This document shows, in pieces, positions 1 through 8,352 of a stretch of 42,749 nucleotides of DNA. The notes beneath the pieces are model-generated. The model was not told the DNA's origin. It searched no databases and saw only the letters and a list, made by a program, of their open reading frames with translations. Made by a program: the position numbers and the translations under genes. This stretch comes from Anaerolinea sp. (GTDB lineage: Bacteria; Chloroflexota; Dehalococcoidia; Tepidiformales; Tepidiformaceae): positions 1 to 42,749 of the forward strand of contig PNKC01000024.1 of assembly GCA_013822275.1 (NCBI GenBank). The letters are read 5' to 3'. How positions within the stretch are numbered: position 1 is the first letter of the stretch; the number at the start of each line of letters is the position of its first letter.

Positions 1-1186
1 CCGCCGAGGGAGTGCCATCGAAATGCCCCGAGTTGATCATCCTCCGGCCGTGGGGGATAGCCTCCGCCAGCGGCTTCGTCACATCGATGTCCGGGTGGTC
101 GAAAACGGGCACGATCGGCAGCCCATACTTCGTGGCGAACTCGAAGTCGCGCTGGTCGTGCGCCGGTACCGCCATGATTGCGCCTGTCCCGTACGTGACG
201 AGCACGTAGTCGGCGATCCAGATGGGGACGCGTTCGCCCGTGAACGGGTTCAATGCGTATCCGCCGGTGAAAACGCCCGTCTTTTCCCGTTCCGTGGACA
301 GGCGCTCGATTTCGGACGCGCGCGCAGTCGCCTGGATGTACGCGTCCACAGCTGGGCGCTGCGCCGCGGTCGTCACACGGTCCACAAGCGCGTGCTCTGG
401 CGCCAAAACGACGAACGACGCCCCGCAGACCGTGTCGGGCCGCGTCGTGAAGACCGTCAACGGCTCGTGCGCCCCGCCGACTTCAGCCTGGAACTCCAGA
501 GCCGCGCCCTCGGAACGTCCAATCCAGTTCGTCTGCATCGCCCGGATGCGTTCGGGCCACTCGATGCCCTCGAAGCGCAGCAACTCCTCCGCGTAATCGG
601 TGATCTTGAAGAACCACTGCGTGAGGAAGCGCCGCTCAACGATGTCGTCGGAGCGTTCGCAGCGCCCGTTGACCACCTGTTCATTGGCGAGCACGGTCTG
701 GCAGCCAGGACACCAGTTCGCCGCGGCGGCGGCGCGATAGGCCAGCCCACGCTCGTACAGCCGCAAGAACCACCACTGCGACCACTTGTAATAGTCCGGT
801 TCCGAGGTCACGACTTCGCGTGACCAGTCGAAGCTGGACCCCATCATCTTGAACTGGCGCCGAAAATTGACGATGTTGATCCGCGTCCAGTCCGCCGGGT
901 CCTCGCCACGCTTTATCGCGGCGTTTTCCGCGGGCAATCCGAAGGCGTCGAACCCCATGGGAAACAGGACGTTGTAGCCCCGCATCCGCATGAAACGGGC
1001 GTGGGTGTCCGCGCCGGAATAGTGATACCAGTGCCCGGTATGAAGGTCCCCGGATGGATACGGGAACATCGCCAGTTCATACCACTTGGGACGCGGATCC
1101 TCGTCGGCCGCTTCGTAGAGATGATCGTCCTCCCAGCGGCGCTGCCATTTGGGCTCGATCAGGTGAGGATCATAGCGGTCAGCCAT
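1..1186 (-). CDS. leuS: Leucyl-tRNA synthetase, N-terminal part (runs off left edge)
   Basis: Cytoplasmic class I aminoacyl-tRNA synthetase that charges tRNA-Leu with leucine using ATP. The reading frame is open to the window edge, so about 395 N-terminal residues are present of a protein usually above 800; the KMSKS loop and anticodon domain lie outside. The HIGH signature is seen as HTGH at residues 49-52 inside [15 protein letters not shown], followed by [16 protein letters not shown]1 editing-domain block with the threonine-rich peptide TTRPDT is visible near the left edge. The ATG at 1186 is preceded by a strong Shine-Dalgarno (AAAAGGAGG, 9 nt spacing), which fixes the start. It is last in a minus-strand run after the 184-aa unknown, but a 272-nt gap with a putative promoter and hairpins suggests independent control. 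LeuRS is near certain; valyl or isoleucyl synthetase is unlikely given this active-site block. Confidence 0.95.
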   Translation of the reverse strand, partial: MADRYDPHLIEPKWQRRWEDDHLYEAADEDPRPKWYELAMFPYPSGDLHTGHWYHYSGADTHARFMRMRGYNVLFPMGFDAFGLPAENAAIKRGEDPADWTRINIVNFRRQFKMMGSSFDWSREVVTSEPDYYKWSQWWFLRLYERGLAYRAAAAANWCPGCQTVLANEQVVNGRCERSDDIVERRFLTQWFFKITDYAEELLRFEGIEWPERIRAMQTNWIGRSEGAALEFQAEVGGAHEPLTVFTTRPDTVCGASFVVLAPEHALVDRVTTAAQRPAVDAYIQATARASEIERLSTEREKTGVFTGGYALNPFTGERVPIWIADYVLVTYGTGAIMAVPAHDQRDFEFATKYGLPIVPVFDHPDIDVTKPLAEAIPHGRRMINSGHFDGTPSA

Positions 1187-1416
1187 GAGCGGAGGCCTCC
1201 TTTTAGGGGCGAAACAAACAGGAGTCTGAAGGTCTGGGACGCCCCGCCGGCTATGCGCCGCGGGGCGGAAGAAGGGCGAGCCGGTGTCCGGGGCAATGCG
1301 ATGCCCATGCCGGCTTCCTTCGCAGAACCCGGGTAGGACTTCCGGCGGACTTCTCAGCACGCATCGCGAGCAGCACCCTCATCCCGACGGCTTCAACCGT
1401 CGGTCTATTGCTCAAC
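1187..1416 (-). promoter_or_regulatory. Structured 5' leader of leuS
   Basis: The gap between leuS and the upstream gene contains no plausible ORF. Read on the minus strand it holds three hairpins: CGACGG/CCGTCG with a 6-nt loop (1385-1402); AGCCGG/CCGGCT enclosing GGGCA/TGCCC (1279-1315); and CGCCCCGC/GCGGGGCG with an inner GGC/GCC (1240-1267). The last ends about 50 nt before the start codon. Such a leader before an aminoacyl-tRNA synthetase suggests RNA-based control, but I find neither the T-box core (AGGGUGGNACCGCG) nor a U-tract terminator. What is seen is the inverted repeats; function is inference. Confidence 0.4.
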
Positions 1417-1445
1417 ATACTACCCAAACAGTGACACCGAGTCAC
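1417..1445 (-). promoter_or_regulatory. Putative leuS promoter with overlapping dyad
   Basis: On the minus strand GTGACT (1445-1440), a 17-nt spacer and TAGTAT (1422-1417) form a weak -35/-10 pair just after the stop codon of the upstream gene. The -35 is embedded in a perfect dyad GTGAC-N5-GTCAC (1431-1445). A second overlapping repeat, GACAC/GTGTC, lies at 1433-1451. The arrangement would suit an operator, but the regulator is unknown. Confidence 0.35.
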
Positions 1446-1458
1446 CGTGTCTCGCCGT

Positions 1459-2013
1459 TCAGCCCGCCGGCAGCTGCTTGTAGTGGGCGACGAACAGCGT
1501 TTCGAAGTCGCGTTCGTTCGAACAGATCCGGCAGGTCAGATACCACACGTACATCTCGTCCGGGCCCCTGCCGTAGCGCTCGCGAGCCTGCGCTTTCGTC
1601 TCCTCCACCACCCGGCGCATGTCGCCCCAGGGGGCCGGCCGCAGCCTGGTGTAGGCGATGCCGCCGGGCCGTTCCACCCCCTTCGTTGGCGCCTCTGCGC
1701 CTTCAACTTCAAGCATGATCGTGCGCCGGAACCTCCCCGCTCCCAGCAGCACCATCGCGTCCGCCGGGACCGTCAACCCCAGCCTCCTCGCGCGCTGTCC
1801 CAGTTGAGAGCGGGCTCGCGCGAAGCCAACCGGTACGCCGAGGACGGCGGTTATCCCGGTCCTTACAAACGTTATGTCAGACCAGTCGTTCTCCACGCCG
1901 TCCCAGTCTTCCCGCTCCAGGTGGGCGCAGTTGCACCCTTCCGGTGCCGGGCTCTCCTCCGGCGGCCGGGGGGTCCCAGACCGGTCCAGCTTCACGCGGC
2001 GAGATTCAGTCAT
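1459..2013 (-). CDS. Hypothetical protein, 184 aa
   Basis: I do not recognise the family. The ATG at 2013 overlaps the stop of the alpha-glucosidase gene by 4 nt (ATGA), which is why this start was chosen over longer in-frame extensions. The protein has a charged N-terminus with the segment GCNCAHLEREDWDG, a hydrophobic middle (ITAVLGVPVGFARARSQL), and a C-terminal block with DEMYVWYLTCRICSNERDF near the end. There is no signal peptide or clear membrane segment. The Cys pairs CNC and CRIC could bind a metal, but the spacing fits no motif I know. Translational coupling to the GH13 gene implies coordinated production; nothing in the sequence says it acts on sugars. Real gene likely, function unknown. 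Confidence 0.7.
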   Translation of the reverse strand: MTESRRVKLDRSGTPRPPEESPAPEGCNCAHLEREDWDGVENDWSDITFVRTGITAVLGVPVGFARARSQLGQRARRLGLTVPADAMVLLGAGRFRRTIMLEVEGAEAPTKGVERPGGIAYTRLRPAPWGDMRRVVEETKAQARERYGRGPDEMYVWYLTCRICSNERDFETLFVAHYKQLPAG

Positions 2014-3665
2014 TGGCGGAGGATACCAGAGGGCAACGTCTCCACCTGAACCCAGGCCGCCGCCAGCGGCGGAAGCTCGATCGAACCGCCCGTGCGGCGG
2101 CCTTCCATTTCCATGTGCGTGGCGACCAGCACCGTTCCGCTTCCCGGAAGCTCCAGGGTCATCGGGGCGGTCGACGTGTTCACCGCCACGACGACCGGCC
2201 GCTCGCCCGCCGTCGCGCGTTCGAAGGCGAACACCGGGGCCGGCGAATCCAGCAGCCGGTAGCTGCCCCACCGCAGGACGCTCAACTCCTTGCGCCGCCA
2301 GATCGCCCGGCGATGGAGGGAGAGCATCGAATCCGGATCACTCCGTTGGGCCTCTACGTTGATCTCGATGGGGCCATAGGGCAGCCACGGCTCCCCGGTT
2401 GTGAACCCTCGCCCCGCGGAAGCGTCCCACTGCATAGGCGTCCGCTCCGGGTCTCGGCCCTGGTAATGGAACCGCGCGGGATCTTGCAGCCGGTCCTCCG
2501 GGATGTCCACATCCACCATGCCGATCTCGGCTCCGTAGTACAGGAAAGGCGTGCCTCGCAGCCCCAGGAGCAGCAGCACGGCTGCTCGCGCCCGTTGCTG
2601 TCCCAGACCATCGTGGTTGAGCCGCGAAGCCAGGCGGAAGCGGTCGTGGTTATCCAGCGCATAGCACGGCTGCGCCCCGGCGGGAAGGTTCCTGGATGAA
2701 TCCTCAACGACGCGCCGGAGGTAGTCCGCGTCCCACGGGGCGTATGGTCCTTCGTGCTCCCGTATCAGGCGGAAGTCGAACGCTAGCTGCAGACCGTCGA
2801 GGGCATCACTTCCGTAAAACCGTCTCAGTTGCTCCCCATTGCCGAACACCTCGCCCACCGCCATCCCACCGAACTCATCCAGCACGGCCCGGATCCCCCG
2901 GACCGCATCGAACACGTCCGGATGGTTGACGTTGTTGGTGGTTAGCTGCCTGAACCGATCTTCGTCGCCACTGCGCCAGTTGGGATTCGGTGGGTTGTCC
3001 GGGTAGTCAGGGTGCTTCAGCACCATGCCCATCACATCAATCCGGAACCCGTCGATCCCTCGCGCCAGCCAGAAACGCAGGACATCGTGCATCGCCGCAA
3101 CGACCCCGGGATTGCGCCAGTTCAGATCGGGCTGCTCCTTCAGGAACGAGTGAAGGTAATACTGCCCGGTGGCCGTGTCGAACTCCCACGCTGGCCCACC
3201 GAACACCGCCAGCCAGTTGTTCGGTGGCGAGCCATCCGGCTTCGCGTCTCTCCAGACGTACCAGTCCCGTTTCGGGGCCGTCCGCGAGCTGCGCGACTCG
3301 ATGAACCAGGGGTGCATATCGGACGTGTGGTTTGGGACGTAGTCCAACAGGAGGCGGATACCGCGTCCGTGGCACTCCGCGATGAGCCTATCCATATCCG
3401 CTAATGTGCCGAAGTCCGGGTGCACGTCGAGATAGTCCGAGACGTCGTAGCCGAAGTCCTTCATCGGCGATGGGAACGTCGGCGAGAGCCAGATCGCGTC
3501 GATCCCCAGCGACCGTTCGGTCCCGTCGTTCAGGTAATCAAGCCGCGCAATGATCCCCGGAATGTCGCCAATCCCGTCGCCGTTCGAATCCTGAAAGCTG
3601 CGCGGATAGATCTGATAGGCGACTGCCTCGCGCCACCACTCCGCACCCTGCATGCGCGTGGTCAC
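2010..3665 (-). CDS. GH13 alpha-glucosidase / oligo-1,6-glucosidase family
   Basis: Retaining glycoside hydrolase of the alpha-amylase superfamily, probably a cytoplasmic exo-acting alpha-glucosidase on malto- or isomalto-oligosaccharides, or a trehalose-related enzyme of the same clan. No signal peptide is seen. The (beta/alpha)8 motifs appear in order: EWWREAVAYQIYPRSF at the N-terminus, DYVPNHTS near 108-115, GFRID with nucleophile Asp210, GEVFG with acid/base Glu272, and DNHD with the transition-state Asp341. At 551 aa it is normal length for the subfamily. It starts with GTG at 3665 in a GTGA overlap with the upstream gene; an ATG four codons later (3653) is equally possible. It lies between two unknown genes in an argG-led operon, an unusual position for a sugar hydrolase. 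Family assignment is firm, substrate is not. Confidence 0.92.
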   Translation of the reverse strand: MTTRMQGAEWWREAVAYQIYPRSFQDSNGDGIGDIPGIIARLDYLNDGTERSLGIDAIWLSPTFPSPMKDFGYDVSDYLDVHPDFGTLADMDRLIAECHGRGIRLLLDYVPNHTSDMHPWFIESRSSRTAPKRDWYVWRDAKPDGSPPNNWLAVFGGPAWEFDTATGQYYLHSFLKEQPDLNWRNPGVVAAMHDVLRFWLARGIDGFRIDVMGMVLKHPDYPDNPPNPNWRSGDEDRFRQLTTNNVNHPDVFDAVRGIRAVLDEFGGMAVGEVFGNGEQLRRFYGSDALDGLQLAFDFRLIREHEGPYAPWDADYLRRVVEDSSRNLPAGAQPCYALDNHDRFRLASRLNHDGLGQQRARAAVLLLLGLRGTPFLYYGAEIGMVDVDIPEDRLQDPARFHYQGRDPERTPMQWDASAGRGFTTGEPWLPYGPIEINVEAQRSDPDSMLSLHRRAIWRRKELSVLRWGSYRLLDSPAPVFAFERATAGERPVVVAVNTSTAPMTLELPGSGTVLVATHMEMEGRRTGGSIELPPLAAAWVQVETLPSGILRQ

Positions 3666-4015
3666 GCCGCCGCTGCCGCCGCCTTCAAGCGCGCCAGCAC
3701 CTCCGGATGCTCGTCGAGAAAAGCTTCCGAGACGACAATCACGGAATCCACATGTCCGCCGGCCGCCGCCAACGGCTCGAGGTACGCCACCCCGGCTTCG
3801 CGCGCGACTGACTGGCGGAACTCCGGCGTGTTTCGTTCACCCAATTGCTCCGCGAGCACGCTGGCCGCCGCGTCCGTGAGGTTGACCGCGGTTTCCTTCG
3901 CGTGGCGTCCCGGGATGACGACCAGGAAGTTCGCCTGCGTCATGCCCCAGATCTCGGTGCCCACGCTGCCGCCCTCGTACACCACGCGGGCCTGCGTTCG
4001 GGACTGATCCGTCAT
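3662..4015 (-). CDS. Hypothetical protein, 117 aa, coupled to argG
   Basis: No family recognised. The ATG at 4015 overlaps the argG stop in ATGA, and its own stop overlaps the GTG of the alpha-glucosidase gene in GTGA, so it is translationally coupled on both sides. It has a beta-rich N-terminal half (GGSVGTEIWGMTQANFLVVI), a helical centre (NLTDAAASVLAEQLGERN) and an Ala-rich C-terminus ending in AAAAAA. It is soluble, without signal peptide or cysteines. Its place between argG and GH13 could suggest a small accessory or sensor protein, but that is speculation. The overlaps at both ends make it a convincing gene. Confidence 0.75.
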   Translation of the reverse strand: MTDQSRTQARVVYEGGSVGTEIWGMTQANFLVVIPGRHAKETAVNLTDAAASVLAEQLGERNTPEFRQSVAREAGVAYLEPLAAAGGHVDSVIVVSEAFLDEHPEVLARLKAAAAAA

Positions 4016-5253
4016 CGTGATTCCTCCTGGGGCATGGCGATCTTCAGGGCCCGCGGCAACTCGCCAAGGAGCTGCACGCGCGCCTGGGTCCGCGTTTGCA
4101 GTCCCCAGATGTTGATGAACCCGACCGCTGCCGACTGGTCGTACGTGTCACCACGATCATACGTAGCCAACCCACGGTCGTACAACGACTCATCCGCCTT
4201 CCGCGCCACCACCACGGCGGCTCCCGGCTGCAGGCGCACGCGGATGGTGCCTGACACGTGGCGCTGGGTGCTCGCGACGTAGGCAGCGATGTCCTGGTGA
4301 TGCGCGCTGAACCAGAGGCCGTTGTAGATCAGCTCCGAATACTCCGTCGCGATCTGCTTCTTCAGCTTGATCTGCTGTTTCGAAAGCGTCATCGACTCAA
4401 GCGCGCGATGGGCGGCATGGAGGATCGTGGCCGCGGGCGCTTCATAGATCTCGCGGCTCTTGATCCCAACCAGGCGGTCCTCGATGTGGTCGATCCGGCC
4501 CACGCCGTACTTCCCGCCAAGGTCGTTCAGCCGCTCAACCATCGCGAGGGGGTTCATGGCCTCTCCGTTCAGAGAAACCGGCATGCCGTGCTCGTACGAG
4601 ATCTCCACGTACTCGGGTTGGGATGGCGCATCCTGGACGCTGCGCGTCCACTCGTACGCCTCGGCGGGCGGTTCCGCCCAGGGATCTTCGAGCACCCCCG
4701 CCTCGGCGCTCCGGCCCCAGATGTTCTCGTCGATACTGAACGGCCCCTTGTCGCCCCAGGGGATGTCGATGCCATGCTTGTGCAGGTATTCGATCTGCAT
4801 CTCGCGGGCCATCGCGTTCTCCCGTGTGGGCGCGACGATCTTCAAAGAAGGGTCGAGCGTCATGATCCCCACGTCAAAGCGGACCTGGTCATTCCCCTTG
4901 CCCGTGCAACCATGCGCCACCGCGGTCGCGCCTTCTTCATGCGCCACGTCCACCAGCAGCTTCGCCAGCAGCGGGCGGGCGAGCGCGGTGGCGAGCGGGT
5001 ACACATCCTGGTACATCGCCCCGGCAGCCAGTGCGGGAAAGGCGAAGTAGCGGATAAAGTCCTCGCGGGCGTCAATGACGCGCACCTTCACGGCACCGGC
5101 GGCCAGGCCGCGCGATTCCACGACCGGCTGCTCCCGGCTCTTGCCCACGTCGATGTTCAGGGCAATGACGTCGTAGCCCTGCTCGACGGTGAGCCACTTG
5201 ATGGCGGTGGTGGTATCGAGCCCACCCGAGTAGGCGAGGACAAGCTTCGGCAC
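4012..5253 (-). CDS. argG: Argininosuccinate synthase
   Basis: Catalyses ATP-dependent condensation of citrulline and aspartate to argininosuccinate, the penultimate step of arginine synthesis. The N-terminal PP-loop LAYSGGLDTT (residues 6-15) and the downstream DVIALNIDVG are diagnostic, as are the internal blocks AHGCTGKGNDQVRF and SIDENIWGRS. The GTG at 5253 was chosen because GAAGGA lies 6 nt upstream and the protein then begins at the conserved PKLVLAYSGG; this gives 413 aa, close to the usual 400. It heads a minus-strand operon whose next genes overlap by 4 nt. It is separate from argCJB/argD, which lie about 7 kb away. A TACATT hexamer at 5286-5281 is a possible -10 element. Confidence 0.97.
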   Translation of the reverse strand: MPKLVLAYSGGLDTTTAIKWLTVEQGYDVIALNIDVGKSREQPVVESRGLAAGAVKVRVIDAREDFIRYFAFPALAAGAMYQDVYPLATALARPLLAKLLVDVAHEEGATAVAHGCTGKGNDQVRFDVGIMTLDPSLKIVAPTRENAMAREMQIEYLHKHGIDIPWGDKGPFSIDENIWGRSAEAGVLEDPWAEPPAEAYEWTRSVQDAPSQPEYVEISYEHGMPVSLNGEAMNPLAMVERLNDLGGKYGVGRIDHIEDRLVGIKSREIYEAPAATILHAAHRALESMTLSKQQIKLKKQIATEYSELIYNGLWFSAHHQDIAAYVASTQRHVSGTIRVRLQPGAAVVVARKADESLYDRGLATYDRGDTYDQSAAVGFINIWGLQTRTQARVQLLGELPRALKIAMPQEESR

Positions 5254-5376
5254 GTGTGTTCCTTCGCGGCTCAGATTCGGAATGTAAGGCCAGTATCGGC
5301 CCGCCCCGTCCACCGGGAAACACAGCAAGTTCATGCCGGTCGGAGGGGGCAAGGACGGCGCTTCCAGGCCTCGCGC

Positions 5377-5598
5377 CTAACCGAAGAGCGGCCCGCCGGG
5401 GTCCAGGACTTCGCCGGTCAGCGAAATCACTGCCGGACGTTCTTCGCAGTAGCCTTCGTTTTCGCACTTGTCGAAGACAAATGCGTTGCGTTTCTTGTCG
5501 AATTCGATCTTCCAGGTGCCGATGGCGGGACTGGAGCGGCCTTGCTCCAGTTGCGCGGTGAGGACAGCGATCAGTGCGGCGAGTTCTTCCCGGCCCAT
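5377..5598 (-). CDS. Hypothetical protein, 73 aa
   Basis: Small protein upstream of argG (123-nt gap) and downstream of the MFS gene (35-nt gap). The ATG at 5598 has GGAG 8 nt upstream. The N-terminus is helical (GREELAALIAVLTAQLEQG). A strand-rich part with WKIEFDKKRNAFVFDKC and a C-x5-C pair (CENEGYC) follows, then a short Gly/Pro tail. No signal peptide or membrane segment. Codon use and the good ribosome-binding site support a real gene. The two cysteines could be redox-active or bind metal, but I recognise no motif. Function unknown. Confidence 0.6.
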   Translation of the reverse strand: MGREELAALIAVLTAQLEQGRSSPAIGTWKIEFDKKRNAFVFDKCENEGYCEERPAVISLTGEVLDPGGPLFG

Positions 5599-5633
5599 AT
5601 GAGTTACTCCAGCGTAAAGTGACGGATCAAGCG

Positions 5634-6902
5634 TTACTTACCACCAGCCACGGTGGCAACCGCCACCACACCGGCGGGCTGGCGGCGGGACAGCGCGGCG
5701 TGGAACGCCGCCGTGATCAGAGTGGCCGAAACCACCAGCGTGCCCATCAGCAGCAGCGTCGCCCGCTCGCCCGAGGCATCGGCCAGGCGCCCAAATGGGT
5801 AGCCAGCGAGGCCGTTGAACCCCCACGCCAGCATCGTGATCGACATCACGCGCCCGTAGTAGGCCTGGTCCGACTCCTGCATCACCAGGGCGTTGTTGAG
5901 CATCTGGAAGGCGCTCGAGCCGGCCCCCACGAGCAACATCGCCCCGAGCGCCTGGCTGAACGTTTCCGCCAGGGAGAGCAACGCGAGCGAGACACCGAGG
6001 ACCATGCCCCCGCCAAGCATCAGCTTCCAGGCGTGCCTCGAACTCGCCATGCCGGCGAGGCCAACAGTCACCGCGAGGCCAGAGACGGCGCTGATCCCCA
6101 GAAGCCAGCCGATATCGCCGGAATCGCGGTTGAGTTCGTTCTCGAGCAGGCCGGGGAGCACGACGAAGTACGAATACCCCGCCATGACCATGCCGATGAA
6201 CGAAAGCGAGAGAAGCAGCAGCCGGGGCCGCTCCACCATGTGCGCCACGCCCAGCTTCATATCTCCCATCAGGGAGACGCCCTGGCGGTGCGGCCGGGGT
6301 TGGGTGCGCGGCAGCAACGCCAGCGTGAATACGACAAAGGCGAACAGCCCGCCCATGAACAGGTAGGTGCCGCCGGTCCCCACGATCGCCAGCCCCGCCA
6401 GGCCGCTCGCGAGGAACGGTCCGATAATGCGCGTGCCGCTCATCGAAACTTGCTGCAGGGCGATCCCGTTCGCAAGGTCGTCGCCCGGCAGCAGGTCACC
6501 GATCCAGGCTTGCCGGGCCGGCCCGATGAACGAAAACACCGTGCCCATCACGAACGTTGAGGCCACCAGTGCCCCGATGGTGATGTGGTCTGTGACGATG
6601 AGCAGGCCAACGGTTGCGAAGTTGATGCCGATGAGGCTCTGCCCCACGAGCAGCAGCCGGCGCTTGGACATGCGGTCGGCAATCACCCCACCAAACGGGG
6701 AAACGAGGATCGTCGAGACGCCCATGCCAACCGCCACGAGCCCCACAGCACCGTTCTTACCGGTCAGGTCAAACGCGACCAGGGACTGGACGACGGACGA
6801 CATCATGAAGGCGAGGAAGGCGACCGTGGTGCCGATCCAGAGCATGCGGTAGTCGCGGTGCTGGAGGGCTTTGAAGGTTGCCTCGACCCAGGAGGAGATC
6901 AT
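5634..6902 (-). CDS. Major facilitator superfamily transporter
   Basis: Inner-membrane proton-coupled transporter, 422 aa with about 12 hydrophobic segments, normal for MFS. The N-terminus HRDYRMLWIG and the loop 2-3 motif FGGVIADRMSKRRLL (variant of G-x-x-x-D-R-x-G-R-R) are typical of the macrolide-efflux/enterobactin-exporter-like branch. A second copy of the loop motif is seen as FGRLADASGERATLL in the C-terminal half. The substrate cannot be deduced. The ATG at 6902 follows purine-rich AGGATGGGATGA. It starts 43 nt after the glutamate dehydrogenase stop on the same strand, so co-transcription is plausible. A second, divergent member of the same superfamily lies at 38363-39607. Confidence 0.9.
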   Translation of the reverse strand: MISSWVEATFKALQHRDYRMLWIGTTVAFLAFMMSSVVQSLVAFDLTGKNGAVGLVAVGMGVSTILVSPFGGVIADRMSKRRLLLVGQSLIGINFATVGLLIVTDHITIGALVASTFVMGTVFSFIGPARQAWIGDLLPGDDLANGIALQQVSMSGTRIIGPFLASGLAGLAIVGTGGTYLFMGGLFAFVVFTLALLPRTQPRPHRQGVSLMGDMKLGVAHMVERPRLLLLSLSFIGMVMAGYSYFVVLPGLLENELNRDSGDIGWLLGISAVSGLAVTVGLAGMASSRHAWKLMLGGGMVLGVSLALLSLAETFSQALGAMLLVGAGSSAFQMLNNALVMQESDQAYYGRVMSITMLAWGFNGLAGYPFGRLADASGERATLLLMGTLVVSATLITAAFHAALSRRQPAGVVAVATVAGGK

Positions 6903-6945
6903 TCATCCCATCCTAAGCGAATCCGCGGTCGCCGAGGGGGAGCGG

Positions 6946-8238
6946 TCAGACGAAGCCCCGAAGGAGGATCGCCTTGCCCACGCGCTCCACGGCGATATCG
7001 AAGGCCGCCTGCCGTGGCCGGGTCCCGTCTTTCGCGGCACGTGACATCAGTTCGGCGAAACCGGAGACCATGCGGCGCTCCAACTCGTCGTTCACGCGTT
7101 CGAGAGACCAGCGGAACTGCTGGATGTTCTGCGTCCATTCGAAGTACGAAACAGTCACGCCGCCGGCGTTTACGAGGATATCGGGCAGCACGGTGACCTT
7201 TCGCCGCGAGAGGACCTCGTCGCCCGCCAGGGTAACAGGGTGGTTCGCGCCTTCGATCACGGCTCGCGCCTTGACCTCGCGCGCGTTCGTGCCGTCGATC
7301 GCCTCGCCAAGCGCCGCCGGGACGAGGTAGTCACAATCGATTTCGAGGAGCTGTTCGTTCGTGATCGGGGTGGCGCCGGTGAAGCCGGCCACACTTCCCG
7401 CGACGGCGAACCAGCGGTTAACTTCAGCGACGTCAAGCCCGCCGGCCTTGTAGATCCCACCCTTCACGTCGCTGACGGCGATGATCTTGAACCCCTGCTG
7501 GCTGGCGATGCGCGCAGTCCACGAACCCACGTTGCCGTAGCCCTGGATAGCCACGCGAATGTCGGCCGGGTTTTGCTTTTCGAGCGCGGCGTATTCGCGC
7601 ATGCAGAGCGCAACGCCGCGGCCCGTCGCCTGTTCGCGCCCCTGGCTGCCCCCGAGTTCAACCGGCTTGCCGGTTACAATCCCGGGCGTGTAACCGTAAC
7701 GCTGGCCATAAGCGTCCATCATCCAGGCCATCGTCTGGGCGTTGGTGCCCATGTCCGGCGCCGGGATGTCGCGGTTGATCCCCAGGACCATGCCGATGTG
7801 CTGAGTGTAGGCCCTGGTCAGCCGGTTGAGCTCCGTCTGGCTCATCCGGGCCGGGTCGCACATGACGCCGCCCTTGGCGCCGCCAAACGGCAGGTCCATC
7901 AACGCGCACTTGTAGGTCATCAGCATCGCCAGGGCGCGGACTTCGTCCAGGTCCGCCTTGGGGTGGAAGCGTACCCCGCCCTTGTACGGCCCGCGGGCGC
8001 CGTTGTGCTGTACCCGGTAGCCTTCGAAGATCCGCAGCTTGCGGTCGTCCATCCGCACCGGCAGTTGCGCCCGCACCTCTCGCCAGGACGTGCGAAGCAG
8101 AGCCACCACTTCGGCGCTGAGGTGGAGCCGTTTCGCCGATTCGTACATCGATTGGAGGACGGATTCGGAGGGCGAAAGCTGAGACTCGGTTGGCGCCGGC
8201 GCGGTGCTGGCCGGCGCGTTCATCGTGGGTGTGGTCAT
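6946..8238 (-). CDS. gdhA: Glutamate (Glu/Leu/Phe/Val family) dehydrogenase
   Basis: Oxidative deamination of glutamate to 2-oxoglutarate and ammonia, or the reverse, with NAD(P). The substrate domain shows GGVRFHPKADLDEVRALAMLMTYK in part, and the catalytic lysine motif PFGGAKGGV (Lys122). The Rossmann fold shows GYGNVGSW at 233-240. The C-terminal LVNAGGVTVSYFEWTQN is typical of the 410-430-aa hexameric class. The ATG at 8238 has GGGAGG 6 nt upstream, giving 430 aa; an extension to 8298 is possible but lacks support. The Thr/Pro/Ala-rich first 20 residues are probably disordered. Adjacent to a divergently transcribed 2-hydroxyacid dehydrogenase. Cofactor preference is not determined here. 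Confidence 0.93.
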   Translation of the reverse strand: MTTPTMNAPASTAPAPTESQLSPSESVLQSMYESAKRLHLSAEVVALLRTSWREVRAQLPVRMDDRKLRIFEGYRVQHNGARGPYKGGVRFHPKADLDEVRALAMLMTYKCALMDLPFGGAKGGVMCDPARMSQTELNRLTRAYTQHIGMVLGINRDIPAPDMGTNAQTMAWMMDAYGQRYGYTPGIVTGKPVELGGSQGREQATGRGVALCMREYAALEKQNPADIRVAIQGYGNVGSWTARIASQQGFKIIAVSDVKGGIYKAGGLDVAEVNRWFAVAGSVAGFTGATPITNEQLLEIDCDYLVPAALGEAIDGTNAREVKARAVIEGANHPVTLAGDEVLSRRKVTVLPDILVNAGGVTVSYFEWTQNIQQFRWSLERVNDELERRMVSGFAELMSRAAKDGTRPRQAAFDIAVERVGKAILLRGFV

Positions 8239-8269
8239 GACTTGCCTCCCGGGCTGCGAACCGCCCTCT

Positions 8270-8298
8270 TCAGTATGGTCGTCACGCTGGCCAAGCAA
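8270..8298 (-). promoter_or_regulatory. Putative gdhA promoter
   Basis: Minus strand TTGCTT (8298-8293), 17-nt spacer, TACTGA (8275-8270), about 32 nt before the start codon and upstream of the Shine-Dalgarno. It lies in the 114-bp gap separating gdhA from the divergent hydroxyacid dehydrogenase gene. The spacing is ideal but both hexamers are imperfect. Confidence 0.3.
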
Positions 8299-8352
8299 CA
8301 GTACGGCCGGCCCGCTTTCGCGAGACCCGGCGGCACGTCAGACTTGGCCCCA

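Noticed and set aside
1187..1416. Classical T-box riboswitch before leuS
   Set aside because: The conserved AGGGUGGNACCGCG-type core and a terminator with U-tract were not found; only generic stem-loops are claimed.
7240..8352. A plus-strand frame continuous with the hydroxyacid dehydrogenase and extending its N-terminus by about 370 codons
   Set aside because: It is antisense to glutamate dehydrogenase and shows no family similarity. The dehydrogenase family begins at the ATG at 8353.
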